Origin: JBKPNZ01 sp046732895
GTDB lineage: Bacteria > Actinomycetota > Thermoleophilia > Solirubrobacterales > 70-9
Reading direction: 5' to 3'
Assembly (NCBI GenBank): GCA_046732895.1
Contig: JBKPNZ010000039.1
Span: forward strand, 1 to 31,259
DNA: 31,259 bases
The position numbers were made by a program, and so were the translations under genes. This document shows positions 23,377-31,259 of the stretch, in pieces. Position 1 is the first letter of the stretch, and each line of letters opens with the position of its first letter. The notes beneath the pieces were generated by a model, which saw nothing but the letters and a program-made list of their open reading frames with translations, was not told the origin of the DNA and ran no database searches.

Positions 23377-25422
23377 TCAGACGAGGTCCGGGTCGGCGAT
23401 CACCTCGACCATCGCCGGGCCGTCGTGCTCCATGGCCCGCATGATCGCGTCGTCGAGCTGTGAGCGGTCGGTCACCTTTACGCCCAGCGCACCGCAGATC
23501 TCGGCGTACTTTGTGAAATCAGGGTTGGTCAGCTGGGTCTGCCAGACGTCCCAGGCGCCCGCCCGCTGTTCCTTCGAGATCTTGCCGAGCTGACCGTTGT
23601 TGATCAGGACGTGCGTGATGTTCATGTTGTGGCGCACCGCCGTCGTCAGCTCTGCCAGGTACTGGCCGAACCCGCCGTCGCCGGTCACCGCGAATACGGG
23701 GCGCTTGCCCTCGACCGCCGCCCACGCGCCGATCGCAGCCGGATAGCCGAAGCCGATCGATCCCAGATAGCCGGACATCAGCACGCGCTGGGTGCCGCGG
23801 CTCTCGAAGTAGCGCCCGAACGAGTAGGTGTTGTTGCCGACGTCCACCGCGATCACCGCGTCGTCGGGTACCAGCCGGGACATTGCGGCGAACACCGAGG
23901 CGGAGTTGACGCCTTGCCCGCGATCGTCAGCGGCTCGGCTCTCCTTCTCCGCCGACCAGATCGCCTTACGCGCGGCGACGTCGACCGTCTGGTCGGTGGC
24001 GGCGAGCGCCGCGCCATCCAGGCGCTCCATGAGCAGGCGAGCCGTGACCCCGACCTCGCCCCACACGGGCACCTTGACCGCGTGGAACTTGCCGAGTTGC
24101 ATCGGGTCGAAATCGACCTGGATGATGGGGTGACCCGGGTAGATCCCGGTGTGGTTCGCGAACGAGGCGCCCATCACCAGGAGCAGGTCGGCCTCGTTCA
24201 TGACCCAGCTGGCCACCGGTGTCCCGCTCCGCCCGAGCACGCCGCAGGCGAGCGGGTGGTCGTCGGCAATCTGGCCCTTCGCCTTGAACGTCGTGATCAC
24301 CGGTGCCCCGAGCCGCTCGGCGAGCGCCGTGACGTCGTCCATCCGGAATCGGGCGCCGTGGCCGACGATCATGACCGGTCGTTTCGCCGTCCGCAGCAGC
24401 TCGAGGGCATCGTCGACCGATTCCTCGGGAGGAACGATCTCGATCGAAGTCAGCCGACCCTCAGGCCCGGACGCCTCGGCGTCCTCGCCTGCAGGGAGGG
24501 TCTGGACCTCGTCGGGGAAGATCAGATGCGCGACGCCGTCGCGAAGCAATGCGTTCTTGCAGGCGAGGGTCATCAGCTCCGCGTGCTTCGAGGTGTCGAG
24601 CACGGTTTGGCTCCACGCGGCCACCGATTCGAAGGCGGAGCTCAAGGGAATCTCCTGGAACGCCCCCGGGCCGAGGACCTGGGTCTCGACCTGCCCCGTG
24701 AGTGCCAGCACCGGAGCGCGATCCACCTTGGCGTCCCAGAGGCCGGTGAGCAGATTCGTGGCTCCCGGACCGGCGATGGTCAGGCACGCGGCGGGACGCC
24801 CGGTCAGCTTGCCGTACGCGGACGCCGCGAACGCCGCCGCGCCCTCGTGCCGGATGCCGATGTACGTGAGCTTGCCCGCCTCCTCCTGGCGGCGGATCGC
24901 ATCCGCGAGGCCAAGGTTCGAGTGGCCGACCATGCCGAACACGTGGCGGACGCCCCAGTTCGTCATCGTCTCGGCCATCACGTCCGTCACCGTGCGCTCG
25001 TGCGGCTTCGGCACGTCGACCGCGACGTAGACGTCGCCGTCACGGATCTCGAGCGGGAAGCAGGTCGCGGTGTCGTCGAAGTCGCCGGGTGAGCCGCCGG
25101 TCAGCGGGTCGTAGTCGTACCCGTGCCACGGACAGCGCAGCAGGCCGTTCTCGATCGAGCCCTCGCCGAGGGGGCCGCCCTGATGGGGGCAGCGGTTGTC
25201 GAGTGCGGCCCACTTCCCCTCGTAGTGGACGAGGGCGATCTCCTTCAGGCCTGCGTGCGCCGTCGTGACGCGGCCCTCCGGCAGCTGATCGGAACGCAAC
25301 ACGCAATGCCACTCGAGCTCGCGGTTGCCGTTGCCGCCGTCACTCGGGGTCTCGCTGTCGCTTGCCGAATCGGGATCCTGCGGATAGACGCTCGCGCTCC
25401 CGTCCTTCTCTGCCTCCGGCAT
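23377..25422 (-). CDS. Rieske [2Fe-2S] domain fused to a thiamine-diphosphate-dependent oxidase/synthase-like enzyme
   Basis: A 681-residue fusion. After an acidic, Ser/Pro-rich leader (1-35), a Rieske domain (about 38-137) carries ligands Cys78/His80 (RCPHQGG) and Cys97/His100 (RCPWHGYDYD). It is followed by a complete ThDP enzyme (about 143-681) of the pyruvate oxidase/acetolactate synthase family: catalytic Glu193 in GIRHEGAAAFAASAYGKLTG, AGPGATNLLTGLWDA, a central domain with PVMIVGHGAR, and the ThDP-magnesium motif GDG at 581-583 to NN at 608-609. Rieske fusions to this family are unusual and suggest electron transfer out of the decarboxylation cycle. ATG 25422 has AAGGAG (minus strand, 25431-25436) 8 bases upstream. 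Substrate is not determined; pyruvate is a guess. Confidence 0.9.
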   Translation of the reverse strand: MPEAEKDGSASVYPQDPDSASDSETPSDGGNGNRELEWHCVLRSDQLPEGRVTTAHAGLKEIALVHYEGKWAALDNRCPHQGGPLGEGSIENGLLRCPWHGYDYDPLTGGSPGDFDDTATCFPLEIRDGDVYVAVDVPKPHERTVTDVMAETMTNWGVRHVFGMVGHSNLGLADAIRRQEEAGKLTYIGIRHEGAAAFAASAYGKLTGRPAACLTIAGPGATNLLTGLWDAKVDRAPVLALTGQVETQVLGPGAFQEIPLSSAFESVAAWSQTVLDTSKHAELMTLACKNALLRDGVAHLIFPDEVQTLPAGEDAEASGPEGRLTSIEIVPPEESVDDALELLRTAKRPVMIVGHGARFRMDDVTALAERLGAPVITTFKAKGQIADDHPLACGVLGRSGTPVASWVMNEADLLLVMGASFANHTGIYPGHPIIQVDFDPMQLGKFHAVKVPVWGEVGVTARLLMERLDGAALAATDQTVDVAARKAIWSAEKESRAADDRGQGVNSASVFAAMSRLVPDDAVIAVDVGNNTYSFGRYFESRGTQRVLMSGYLGSIGFGYPAAIGAWAAVEGKRPVFAVTGDGGFGQYLAELTTAVRHNMNITHVLINNGQLGKISKEQRAGAWDVWQTQLTNPDFTKYAEICGALGVKVTDRSQLDDAIMRAMEHDGPAMVEVIADPDLV

Positions 25423-25476
25423 CAAATGCTCTCCTTGCTCGCGTAACGGTTGACCTGCTCGTGTGTCTGACGAACC

Positions 25477-26178
25477 ATGAAGTCGCTACACGCCCTCCCC
25501 AGTTCGTTCCCGTCCACCCGCGAGGCCCTGCACCAGGTCGCCGAGCAGGTCGTCGCGCCCGCCCGCAAGCCCCACAACGAGATCGCCCTGCGCCAGACGC
25601 CCGGAGGCTTCGGCACGCCGGAGTTCGAGTTCGAGGCTGCGACCGTTCAGGTTCGGGTGGACGGTGCCGAGCTCGTCGTCGCCCGCGAGGGCTCCGAGCG
25701 CCGCGCGGAGCCCTCGACGCTGGCCGAGGCGGGCGCTCTTGTCGGCGCGGAATTGCTTCCGGATGGCGTCCCCGATGACCGCACGGACCTAGCGATCGAC
25801 CCCGAGGCGGCCGAGCGCCTGGGCGACTTCTACGCGTTTTCCGCGGACGTGCTGGGGAGGTTCCGCTCTAGCCTCGACGCGGCGGACGAGGCGTCGTCGA
25901 TCAACCTCTGGCCCGAGCACTTCGACATCGCATTCGAGGCGGGCGCCGAGGACGTGGGCCGGCGCGCGAATTACGGGGCATCGCCTGGGGATGACGCCCA
26001 CGCCGAGCCCTACCTCTACGTCGGCCCCTGGTCCCAGGACGTCGCCGGGGAGCTGTGGAACGCCGAGGCCTTCACCGGGGGTGAGCTCGGCTACGCGGAG
26101 CTGCTCGAGGCCGACGACCCCGCGGCGCTGGCGCTCGAGTTCTTCGAGTCTCGCCACGCCGCCCTCGCCGCTCCCTGA
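25477..26178 (+). CDS. Hypothetical protein, 233 aa
   Basis: I cannot name the family with confidence. The N-terminal half contains SFPSTREALHQVAEQVVAPARK and a beta-rich region with ATVQVRVDGAELVVA. The C-terminal half has SSINLWPEHFDIAFEAG, then ANYGASPGDDAHAEPYLYVGPW, resembling the spacing seen in DUF5996-type actinobacterial proteins, but this is only pattern similarity. No signal peptide or membrane segment is evident. The ATG at 25477 lacks a Shine-Dalgarno, and I see no convincing -10, so the start is provisional. The gene is divergent from the Rieske-ThDP fusion with a 54-base gap and ends shortly before pfkA. Confidence 0.78.
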   Translation: MKSLHALPSSFPSTREALHQVAEQVVAPARKPHNEIALRQTPGGFGTPEFEFEAATVQVRVDGAELVVAREGSERRAEPSTLAEAGALVGAELLPDGVPDDRTDLAIDPEAAERLGDFYAFSADVLGRFRSSLDAADEASSINLWPEHFDIAFEAGAEDVGRRANYGASPGDDAHAEPYLYVGPWSQDVAGELWNAEAFTGGELGYAELLEADDPAALALEFFESRHAALAAP

Positions 26179-26202
26179 CTCGCGCCGGGATAAGCACCCG
26201 GC

Positions 26203-26208
26203 TATCGT
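26203..26208 (+). promoter_or_regulatory. -10 element for the phosphofructokinase gene
   Basis: TATCGT ends 6 bases before the GTG at 26215. Confidence 0.58.
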
Positions 26209-26214
26209 GCGCCC

Positions 26215-27246
26215 GTGCGCGTTGGTGTGCTCACGGGGGGCGGTGACTGCCCAGGCCTCAATGCGGTCATCAGGGCGATCGTCCGCAAGGGGATCGACAT
26301 CTACGGGCACGCGATCGTCGGCTTCCGCGATGGCTGGAGGGGCCCGCTCGAGAACGAGTTCGAGGAACTCACGATCGAGTCCACCCGCGGCATCCTGCCG
26401 CGAGGCGGCACGATCCTCGGCACGTCGCGGACGAACGTCTTCAAGCGCGAGGACGGTCCCGAGCGCGTGCGCGAGACGATGCAGGGCCTGCACTTGGACG
26501 GTCTGATCGCCATCGGCGGAGAGGACACGCTGGGGGCCGCGAGCCGCCTCTACTCGGAGCATGGGATTCACGTGGTCGGGGTGCCGAAGACGATCGACAA
26601 CGACATCGGCGCCACGGATGTCACCTTCGGTTTCGACACCGCGCTGCAGGTCGCGACCGAGGCGATCGATCGCCTGCACACCACTGCGGAGTCACACCAC
26701 CGCGTCATGGTCGTGGAGGTGATGGGACGAAATGCCGGCTGGATCGCGCTGCACGCGGGGCTCGCGGGCGGCGGCGACGTCATCCTCATCCCCGAGCAGC
26801 CCTTCGACATCGACGAGGTCTGCTCGCTGATTCGGCGGCGCCATGCGCGTGGGCGCTTCTTCTCGATCGTCGTCGCGGCCGAGGGCGCCCTCCCCAAGGA
26901 GGGGACGACGGAGCTGGCGGGCGGCGAGGTCGACGAATTCGGGCACGTGCGCTACGGCGGCATCGGCCAGCGGCTCGAGCGCGAGATCGAGACTCGCACC
27001 GGCTTCGAGACGCGCGCCGTCGTGCTGGGGCACATCCAGCGCGGCGGAACGCCGACCGCCTATGACCGCGTGCTGGCCACGCGCTTCGGCGTCGGCGCGA
27101 TCGATGCTGCCCATGACGAGCGGTGGGGAATGATGCCCGCGCTGCGGGGTTCCCGGATTGAGCTGGTGCCGCTGAGCGAGGCGGTTGCCGCCCTGCGCAC
27201 GGTGCCGCCCGAGGAATACGCGGTTGCCGAGCCGTTTCTGGGCTAG
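26215..27246 (+). CDS. 6-phosphofructokinase, predicted PPi-dependent
   Basis: A 343-residue PfkA-family enzyme phosphorylating fructose 6-phosphate. The N-terminal VGVLTGGGDCPGLNAVIR is canonical, and the catalytic Asp128 lies in VPKTIDNDI. Two positions that separate phosphate donors both have the PPi state: Asp104 in GGEDT (Gly in ATP enzymes such as E. coli PfkA) and Lys125 in PKTID (Gly in E. coli). By analogy with the PPi-dependent enzyme of Amycolatopsis methanolica, it probably uses pyrophosphate and may run reversibly in glycolysis or gluconeogenesis. EVMGRNAGWIALHAGLA, EGALPKEG and LGHIQRGG complete the family motifs. The GTG follows a leaderless-type promoter and the 3' end overlaps the next gene by 23 bases. 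Confidence 0.93.
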   Translation: MRVGVLTGGGDCPGLNAVIRAIVRKGIDIYGHAIVGFRDGWRGPLENEFEELTIESTRGILPRGGTILGTSRTNVFKREDGPERVRETMQGLHLDGLIAIGGEDTLGAASRLYSEHGIHVVGVPKTIDNDIGATDVTFGFDTALQVATEAIDRLHTTAESHHRVMVVEVMGRNAGWIALHAGLAGGGDVILIPEQPFDIDEVCSLIRRRHARGRFFSIVVAAEGALPKEGTTELAGGEVDEFGHVRYGGIGQRLEREIETRTGFETRAVVLGHIQRGGTPTAYDRVLATRFGVGAIDAAHDERWGMMPALRGSRIELVPLSEAVAALRTVPPEEYAVAEPFLG

Positions 27247-28384
27247 CCTCGCCGGGCTGGCGGCGGCAGCCACGGCGGTCACACTGGCCGCTTGCTCCAA
27301 TGGGCCCGCCCCGTCGAGCGACGCGCGCCTGACCGTTTACGTGAGCGCGCCGCTCCACGGCCCGAGCGCTGCCGATGGACCCGATGTCTTCGACGGAGCG
27401 AAGCTCGCCCTGGCCGACGCGGGCGGGCGATCCGTCGGCATTCCCGTGAAGGGCGTCTACCTCGACGATTCCGCCCGCGAGCGGGGATGGGAGCAGGCCC
27501 AGACCGCCGTCAACGCGCGCCGGGCAGCGGAGGACTCGACCACGATCGCCTACGTCGGCGAGCTTGACTCCGGAGCGACCCGTGTATCGGAGCCCATCAC
27601 GAACGAGGCGGGCATCCTGCAGGTCTCGCCCGGCGCAGCGGCCGTGGATCTGGTCCAGCCGTTCCCAGGGTCGACGCGTGTCCCCGAGGACACCCAGCCG
27701 AGCGGCGATCGCACCTTCGGCCGCGTCATCCCCGACGACGAGGCCCAGGCGCAGGCCGCGGCGGTCTGGGCGAAGCGTCTCGGGTCCCGTCATGCCATGA
27801 CCGACGAGTACCCGGGTCCGTTCTCCGCTGAGATGACCGAAGGATTCACGGAGGAGGCAAGAGAGCTCGGCCTACAGGTGAATGCGATGAAGACGGGGGG
27901 CGCCTACGGCGACCTGGTGTACGCGACACCGCCACCCGCACGTGCTCACGACTTCCAGCGTGTCGTGAGGGCACTCCCGCGGGCGATGACGACCGATGCC
28001 GTCCTTGAGTCTGGCCTCGTCGCGGGGAAACCACGCAGCCGGCACCAGCTGTACGCAACCTCAGCCGCTCAGGACCCCGCGCAGCTTCCGCAGGCGGCAC
28101 GCACATTCCTCCACACCTTCGAGCGCCGCTACCGGCGTCCGCCGGGCCGCTACGCCGCCTACGGATACGAGGCCATGGCGGTCGTCCTCCACTCGATCGC
28201 GGCCGCCGACGACCCGCTCGATCGGGAGTCGGTGGTCGACGCGTTCTTCTCGACCACGAATCGTGACTCGATCCTGGGCAGCTACTCGATCGACGAGGTC
28301 GGCGACACCACGCTCGATCGGCTCACCGGATACCGCCTCACCGGCGGGAGGCCGGAGCCGGTTGCCGTGCTGCGCGTCCCGTAG
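27224..28384 (+). CDS. Periplasmic-binding-protein-like lipoprotein (branched-chain amino acid receptor type)
   Basis: A 386-residue secreted protein. A TTG start at 27224 is inferred because it follows GAGGAA (27211-27216) at good spacing and gives a lipoprotein signal peptide, with lipobox LAAC and lipidated Cys24. The mature part has the leucine/isoleucine/valine-binding fold: LTVYVSAPLHGPSAADGPDVFDGAKLALAD, TIAYVGELDSGATRVSEPITNEAGILQVSPGA, and YAAYGYEAMAVVLHSI near the C-terminus. Ligand binding is inferred from fold; no transporter genes accompany it, so it may be an orphan receptor. It overlaps pfkA by 23 bases, an unusual arrangement suggesting cotranscription, and converges on the epimerase gene with a 4-base gap. 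An upstream in-frame start at 27185 is possible but weaker. Confidence 0.82.
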   Translation: MPSRFWASLAGLAAAATAVTLAACSNGPAPSSDARLTVYVSAPLHGPSAADGPDVFDGAKLALADAGGRSVGIPVKGVYLDDSARERGWEQAQTAVNARRAAEDSTTIAYVGELDSGATRVSEPITNEAGILQVSPGAAAVDLVQPFPGSTRVPEDTQPSGDRTFGRVIPDDEAQAQAAAVWAKRLGSRHAMTDEYPGPFSAEMTEGFTEEARELGLQVNAMKTGGAYGDLVYATPPPARAHDFQRVVRALPRAMTTDAVLESGLVAGKPRSRHQLYATSAAQDPAQLPQAARTFLHTFERRYRRPPGRYAAYGYEAMAVVLHSIAAADDPLDRESVVDAFFSTTNRDSILGSYSIDEVGDTTLDRLTGYRLTGGRPEPVAVLRVP

Positions 28385-28388
28385 CGCG

Positions 28389-29297
28389 TCAGTCGAGCAG
28401 GTCGCGCAGAGCCGGCTCGAGCTCGGTGAAGCGGAATACGTAGCCGAGGTCGAGCGCGCGGCGTGGGATCACGCGCAGGCTGGCGCTGATCGCATCGGCG
28501 AGCTCGTTGCCACGGAGCGCGGCGACGGCGAACTTCGGCGCGGGAACGACGCCGGGTCGGCGCAGCACGCGGGCGAGGGTCTTCGAGAATTCGCGGTTCG
28601 TCACTGGGTTGGGCGCGCTCGCATTCAGGACCCCGCTCACCTCCGGCGTTCGGGCCGCCCAGGCGAGCAGGCCGACCTCGTCGTCGCGGTGGATCCACGG
28701 CATGTACTGGTGGCCTCCCGCCAGCGGGCCGCCGACGCCCAGCTTGAAGGGAAGGAGCAGCTGTTTCAGGAGCCCGCCGTCGGGATCGAGCAAAAGCCCC
28801 GTACGGAACACGGTCACGCGCACTCCGCCCTTCTCCGCCTCCATAGCGGCGTTCTGCCACTCGACGCAGAGCTGTGAGAGCCACTCTGTGCCAGGGGACG
28901 TCGATTCGTCGATCATCGCCTCGCCGCGGTCGCCGTAGTAGCCGACGGCGCACTGGCTGACGAGCGCCCGCGGGGTGGGGGAGGCCGCGAGCATGCCGTC
29001 CACGAGGTTCTTCGTGGCGCGGACGCGGCTGGAGTGGATGCGCTCCTTCGCCTCGGGCGTGAGACGCTGGTTGATCTCCTCGCCGATGAGGTTGATCACC
29101 GCATCGACGTCCTGAAACGCCGCCGCGGGCGGGCGCTCGTGCGTCGCATCCCAGGCGTGCCAGGTCACGGTCGGGTTCGTCTGACGGGCGCGCTGCGGGT
29201 CGCGGCTCAGACCGGCAACGTCTTCGCCGCGGGCAAGCAGCGCGTCGCAGAGCGCGGAGCCGATCAGACCGCTGGCGCCCGTGACGAGAAACCTCAT
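28389..29297 (-). CDS. TIGR01777 family NAD(P)-dependent epimerase-like protein
   Basis: A 302-residue extended short-chain dehydrogenase. The Rossmann motif VTGASGLIGSAL is at residues 5-16, VINLIGEEIN and the SQCAVGYYGDRGE segment (active-site-like Tyr) follow, and MPWIHRDDEVGLLAWA plus a C-terminal DUF1731-type region (PAPKFAVAALRGNELADAI) complete the TIGR01777 pattern. Family members include the YfcH-like proteins whose substrates are largely unknown. It lies 6 bases downstream of the malic enzyme gene on the same strand, so it is probably expressed from that promoter. Confidence 0.93.
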   Translation of the reverse strand: MRFLVTGASGLIGSALCDALLARGEDVAGLSRDPQRARQTNPTVTWHAWDATHERPPAAAFQDVDAVINLIGEEINQRLTPEAKERIHSSRVRATKNLVDGMLAASPTPRALVSQCAVGYYGDRGEAMIDESTSPGTEWLSQLCVEWQNAAMEAEKGGVRVTVFRTGLLLDPDGGLLKQLLLPFKLGVGGPLAGGHQYMPWIHRDDEVGLLAWAARTPEVSGVLNASAPNPVTNREFSKTLARVLRRPGVVPAPKFAVAALRGNELADAISASLRVIPRRALDLGYVFRFTELEPALRDLLD

Positions 29298-29303
29298 CGC
29301 CGG

Positions 29304-30761
29304 TCAGTCCACCGTGGAGAAGGTGCCGGTCTCCTCGGAGACCCTGGCGATGCCGTCACGCCGCGCTTCCTGCACCACGGCGCGTGCGACCGCCGGGGCC
29401 ACGTCGCGGTCGAAGACCGAGGGGATGATGTAGTCCTCGGAGAGATCCTCCTCGGCGACGACGTCGGCGATCCCCGTGGCGGCCGCGAGCTTCATCTCCT
29501 CGGTGATCCTAGGAGCGCCGGCGTCCAGGGCGCCGCGGAAGATGCCGGGGAAGCAGAGCACGTTGTTGATCTGGTTCGGATAGTCGGAGCGGCCGGTGGC
29601 CATGATCCGAACGTAGGGCTCGGCGTCCTCCGGCATGACCTCCGGGTTCGGGTTGGCCATCGCGAAGACGATCGCGTCGTCGGCCATCTTCCCGAGGGCC
29701 TCCGGGGGGATGATCCCCGGCCCTGAGAGCCCGATGAAGAGGTCGCAGCCCTCGATCACGTCGGCCGGTTCGCCGTGCCGGCGCTCAGGGTTCGAGTTGT
29801 CGGCGTACCAGCGCTTGATGTCGGTCATCTGCTCGTAGTCCTCGCGCTCGGTCGACAGCGCGCCCTTCCGGTCGCAGCCGATGACGTCGGTGACGCCGGA
29901 GGCGAGCATCATCTTCGTGACGGCGACGCCTGCGGCGCCCAGCCCCACCACGAGCACGCGCAGGTCCTGGACGTCCTTCCCGACGATCTTCAGGGCGTTG
30001 AAGAGGGCAGCGATCGTGACGACCGCCGTGCCGTGCTGGTCATCGTGAAAGACGGGGATGTCGAGCTCCTCCTTCAGGCGATCCTCGATCTCGAAGCAGC
30101 GTGGCGCCGAGATGTCCTCGAGGTTGATGCCGCCGAACGTGGGCGCCATCAGGCGCACGGACTCGACGATGCCGTCCGGGTCGTTGGTGTCGAGGCAGAT
30201 GGGGAACGCATCGACATCGGCGAACTCCTTGAAGAGCATCGCCTTGCCCTCCATGACCGGCATGGCTGCCTCGGGCCCGATGTCGCCCAGCCCGAGGACC
30301 GCCGAGCCATCCGAGACCACGGCCACGGTGTTGCGCTTGATCGTGTATTCGAACGCCTTGGCGCGGTCGGCCGCGATGTCCAGGCAGACCCGTGCGACGC
30401 CGGGGGTGTACGCCATCGAAAGGTCGTCGCGCGTCTTCAGCGGGTACTTGTTGTGCTGCTCGATCTTGCCGCCTCGGTGCATAGCGAGGGTTCGGTCGAC
30501 GTACTCGAGGACCCGCGCGCCACGCGTGGAGCCGATGGCGCGCAGGATCTCCTCCCAGTGCGCCTGGTCGCGCGCGTCGACGGTGAACTCGCGCACGCGC
30601 TTGCCCTCGCTGCCCGCGCCGGGGACGAGGTCGACGCCCTGCAGCGCCCCACCGGCCTCGGCGATCGCGGCCGTCAGCTTGCCAAGCGGCTCCTGGCGCG
30701 CGTCGAGCTCGACGCGCACGGTCACCGAGAACTGGGCGGAGACTGAGGGGACGGCGGGCAT
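29304..30761 (-). CDS. NAD(P)-dependent malic enzyme with N-terminal ACT domain
   Basis: A 485-residue enzyme decarboxylating malate to pyruvate, probably cytosolic. The N-terminal segment (about 9-85, QFSVTVRVELDARQEPLGKLTAAIAEAG) is an ACT-like regulatory domain that could bind an amino acid or other small ligand. The catalytic part shows MAYTPGVARVCLDI (Tyr), AMLFKEFADVDAFPICLDT (Lys), INLEDISAPRCFEIE and PVFHDDQHGTAVV (metal and substrate sites), and the dinucleotide-binding VVGLGAAGVAVTKMML. Leaderless transcription from TAAGAT is likely. It leads a two-gene minus-strand unit with the epimerase-like gene. Cofactor preference (NAD or NADP) is not decided. Confidence 0.95.
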   Translation of the reverse strand: MPAVPSVSAQFSVTVRVELDARQEPLGKLTAAIAEAGGALQGVDLVPGAGSEGKRVREFTVDARDQAHWEEILRAIGSTRGARVLEYVDRTLAMHRGGKIEQHNKYPLKTRDDLSMAYTPGVARVCLDIAADRAKAFEYTIKRNTVAVVSDGSAVLGLGDIGPEAAMPVMEGKAMLFKEFADVDAFPICLDTNDPDGIVESVRLMAPTFGGINLEDISAPRCFEIEDRLKEELDIPVFHDDQHGTAVVTIAALFNALKIVGKDVQDLRVLVVGLGAAGVAVTKMMLASGVTDVIGCDRKGALSTEREDYEQMTDIKRWYADNSNPERRHGEPADVIEGCDLFIGLSGPGIIPPEALGKMADDAIVFAMANPNPEVMPEDAEPYVRIMATGRSDYPNQINNVLCFPGIFRGALDAGAPRITEEMKLAAATGIADVVAEEDLSEDYIIPSVFDRDVAPAVARAVVQEARRDGIARVSEETGTFSTVD

Positions 30762-30770
30762 GGACGCGTG

Positions 30771-30776
30771 ATCTTA
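30771..30776 (-). promoter_or_regulatory. -10 element for the malic enzyme gene
   Basis: Minus-strand TAAGAT, near the -10 consensus, ends 9 bases before the ATG at 30761. Confidence 0.6.
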
Positions 30777-30881
30777 TGGGTGGTGGTCTCCGTGGGCCGT
30801 TGCGCAGCGCAGGCCTGGAGGGGCATGTGGGAGGGCGTGGACGGCTCCGGCGCGGCCGGGCGCGGGGGCGAGATCTGCGTG

Positions 30882-30922
30882 ATTGGCGCCTTATTGTCGA
30901 TATGCGACAAGGAGGCGCCAAT
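30882..30922. promoter_or_regulatory. 41-bp inverted repeat centred on the AbiEi-like start codon
   Basis: The outer arms ATTGGCGCC (30882-30890) and GGCGCCAAT (30914-30922) and the inner arms TTGTCG (30894-30899) and CGACAA (30905-30910) are perfect and share one centre at 30902, the first base of the start ATG. Only the three-base spacers (TTA and GGA) are imperfect. A TATTGT (30892-30897) within it could serve as a -10. The symmetry suggests an operator for a dimeric repressor or an RNA hairpin that hides the start codon. Confidence 0.75.
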
Positions 30923-31259
30923 AGTCGGATCGACCTAGCCATTGCGCGGCTTTCGCTGCGCCCGCACGGGGTCTTCACTGATGCTCACCTGGCGGCGGCG
31001 GGCGTCAGCCCGAGCGCGGTGTCTCGGCGGATCCGTTCGCGCCGCCTTTATCGCCTTCACCTACGCGTGTACTCCGCCATTCCACCACAGCACCTGAAAC
31101 CTGAGGGCCGCTGGCTTGCAGCGGTCTACGCGTGCGGTCCCGGCGCCGTCCTGAGTCACCTTGCCGCTGCCGCCCTCTGGGGGCTGAGGCCGCCGCCAGC
31201 CATCATCGACGTGACCGTCCCGACTGCCAACGGCAGAAAGCGGCGCAACGGCCTCCGCA
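30902..31259 (+). CDS. AbiEi-like antitoxin / DUF559-type protein, 3' truncated by window edge
   Basis: The first 119 residues of a longer protein running off the window. The N-terminus has a winged-helix-like type IV antitoxin region (ARLSLRPHGVFTDAHLAAAG, then SPSAVSRRIRSRRLYRLHLRVY). The segment LAAVYACGPGAVLSHLAAAALWGLR followed by DVTVP is typical of AbiEi-like proteins that often carry a C-terminal DUF559 (Vsr-like endonuclease) domain in this bacterial group; that domain, if present, lies beyond the window. The ATG at 30902 is the only early start in frame, and it is at the centre of a long inverted repeat. An AAGGAGG at 30909-30915 lies downstream of the ATG, not before it, so leaderless initiation is likely. 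Whether it is part of a toxin-antitoxin pair is unknown. Confidence 0.8.
   Translation, partial: MRQGGANSRIDLAIARLSLRPHGVFTDAHLAAAGVSPSAVSRRIRSRRLYRLHLRVYSAIPPQHLKPEGRWLAAVYACGPGAVLSHLAAAALWGLRPPPAIIDVTVPTANGRKRRNGLR

Overview
The window is a gene-dense stretch of a high-GC actinobacterial chromosome. Gene content and style fit a deep-branching lineage such as class Thermoleophilia: leaderless promoters, a HadA/HadB-type dehydratase pair, an actinomycete-type PPi phosphofructokinase signature and an AbiEi/DUF559-type gene. This placement is an inference from protein character, not a computed phylogeny. No tRNA, rRNA, CRISPR array or insertion sequence was recognised. About 35 protein genes fill nearly all of the sequence.

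Left part (1-5985): the 3' end of lepA is followed by two overlapping SnoaL-like paralogs, a hypothetical gene on the minus strand, a secreted barrel protein, a minus-strand peroxiredoxin/YbjQ pair, and two MaoC-fold dehydratase genes (HadA-like and HadB-like) separated by an antisense secreted glycoside-hydrolase-like protein.

Core housekeeping block (6020-14330): hrcA-dnaJ-prmA-murI, then (after a minus-strand cyclic-nucleotide-domain/thioredoxin-reductase-like fusion) yqeY-phoH-ybeY-era. This is a conserved chaperone, ribosome-maturation and cell-wall neighbourhood. PrmA carries an unusual in-frame tandem 57-bp repeat.

Amino acid block (14359-23138): a fused hisIE overlaps trpE, followed by trpG, trpD and trpC, an intruding htrA-type protease, then trpF-trpB-trpA. 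Together these encode every step from chorismate to tryptophan, including a stand-alone trpF that many Actinobacteria lack. A 154-bp centrally symmetric inverted repeat lies between trpE and trpG and its right end supplies the trpG ribosome-binding site.

Right part (23151-31259): a 53-residue membrane peptide; a minus-strand Rieske/thiamine-diphosphate enzyme fusion; a hypothetical gene; a predicted PPi-dependent phosphofructokinase overlapping a substrate-binding lipoprotein; a minus-strand ACT-domain malic enzyme followed by a TIGR01777 epimerase-like gene; and the start of an AbiEi-like gene whose start codon is at the centre of a 41-bp inverted repeat.

The strongest system-level pattern is regulatory. 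Twelve genes have a TANNNT -10 hexamer ending only 6 to 9 bases before an ATG or GTG, with no Shine-Dalgarno, implying leaderless transcripts. Genes inside operons often carry Shine-Dalgarno sequences or stop-start overlaps instead.
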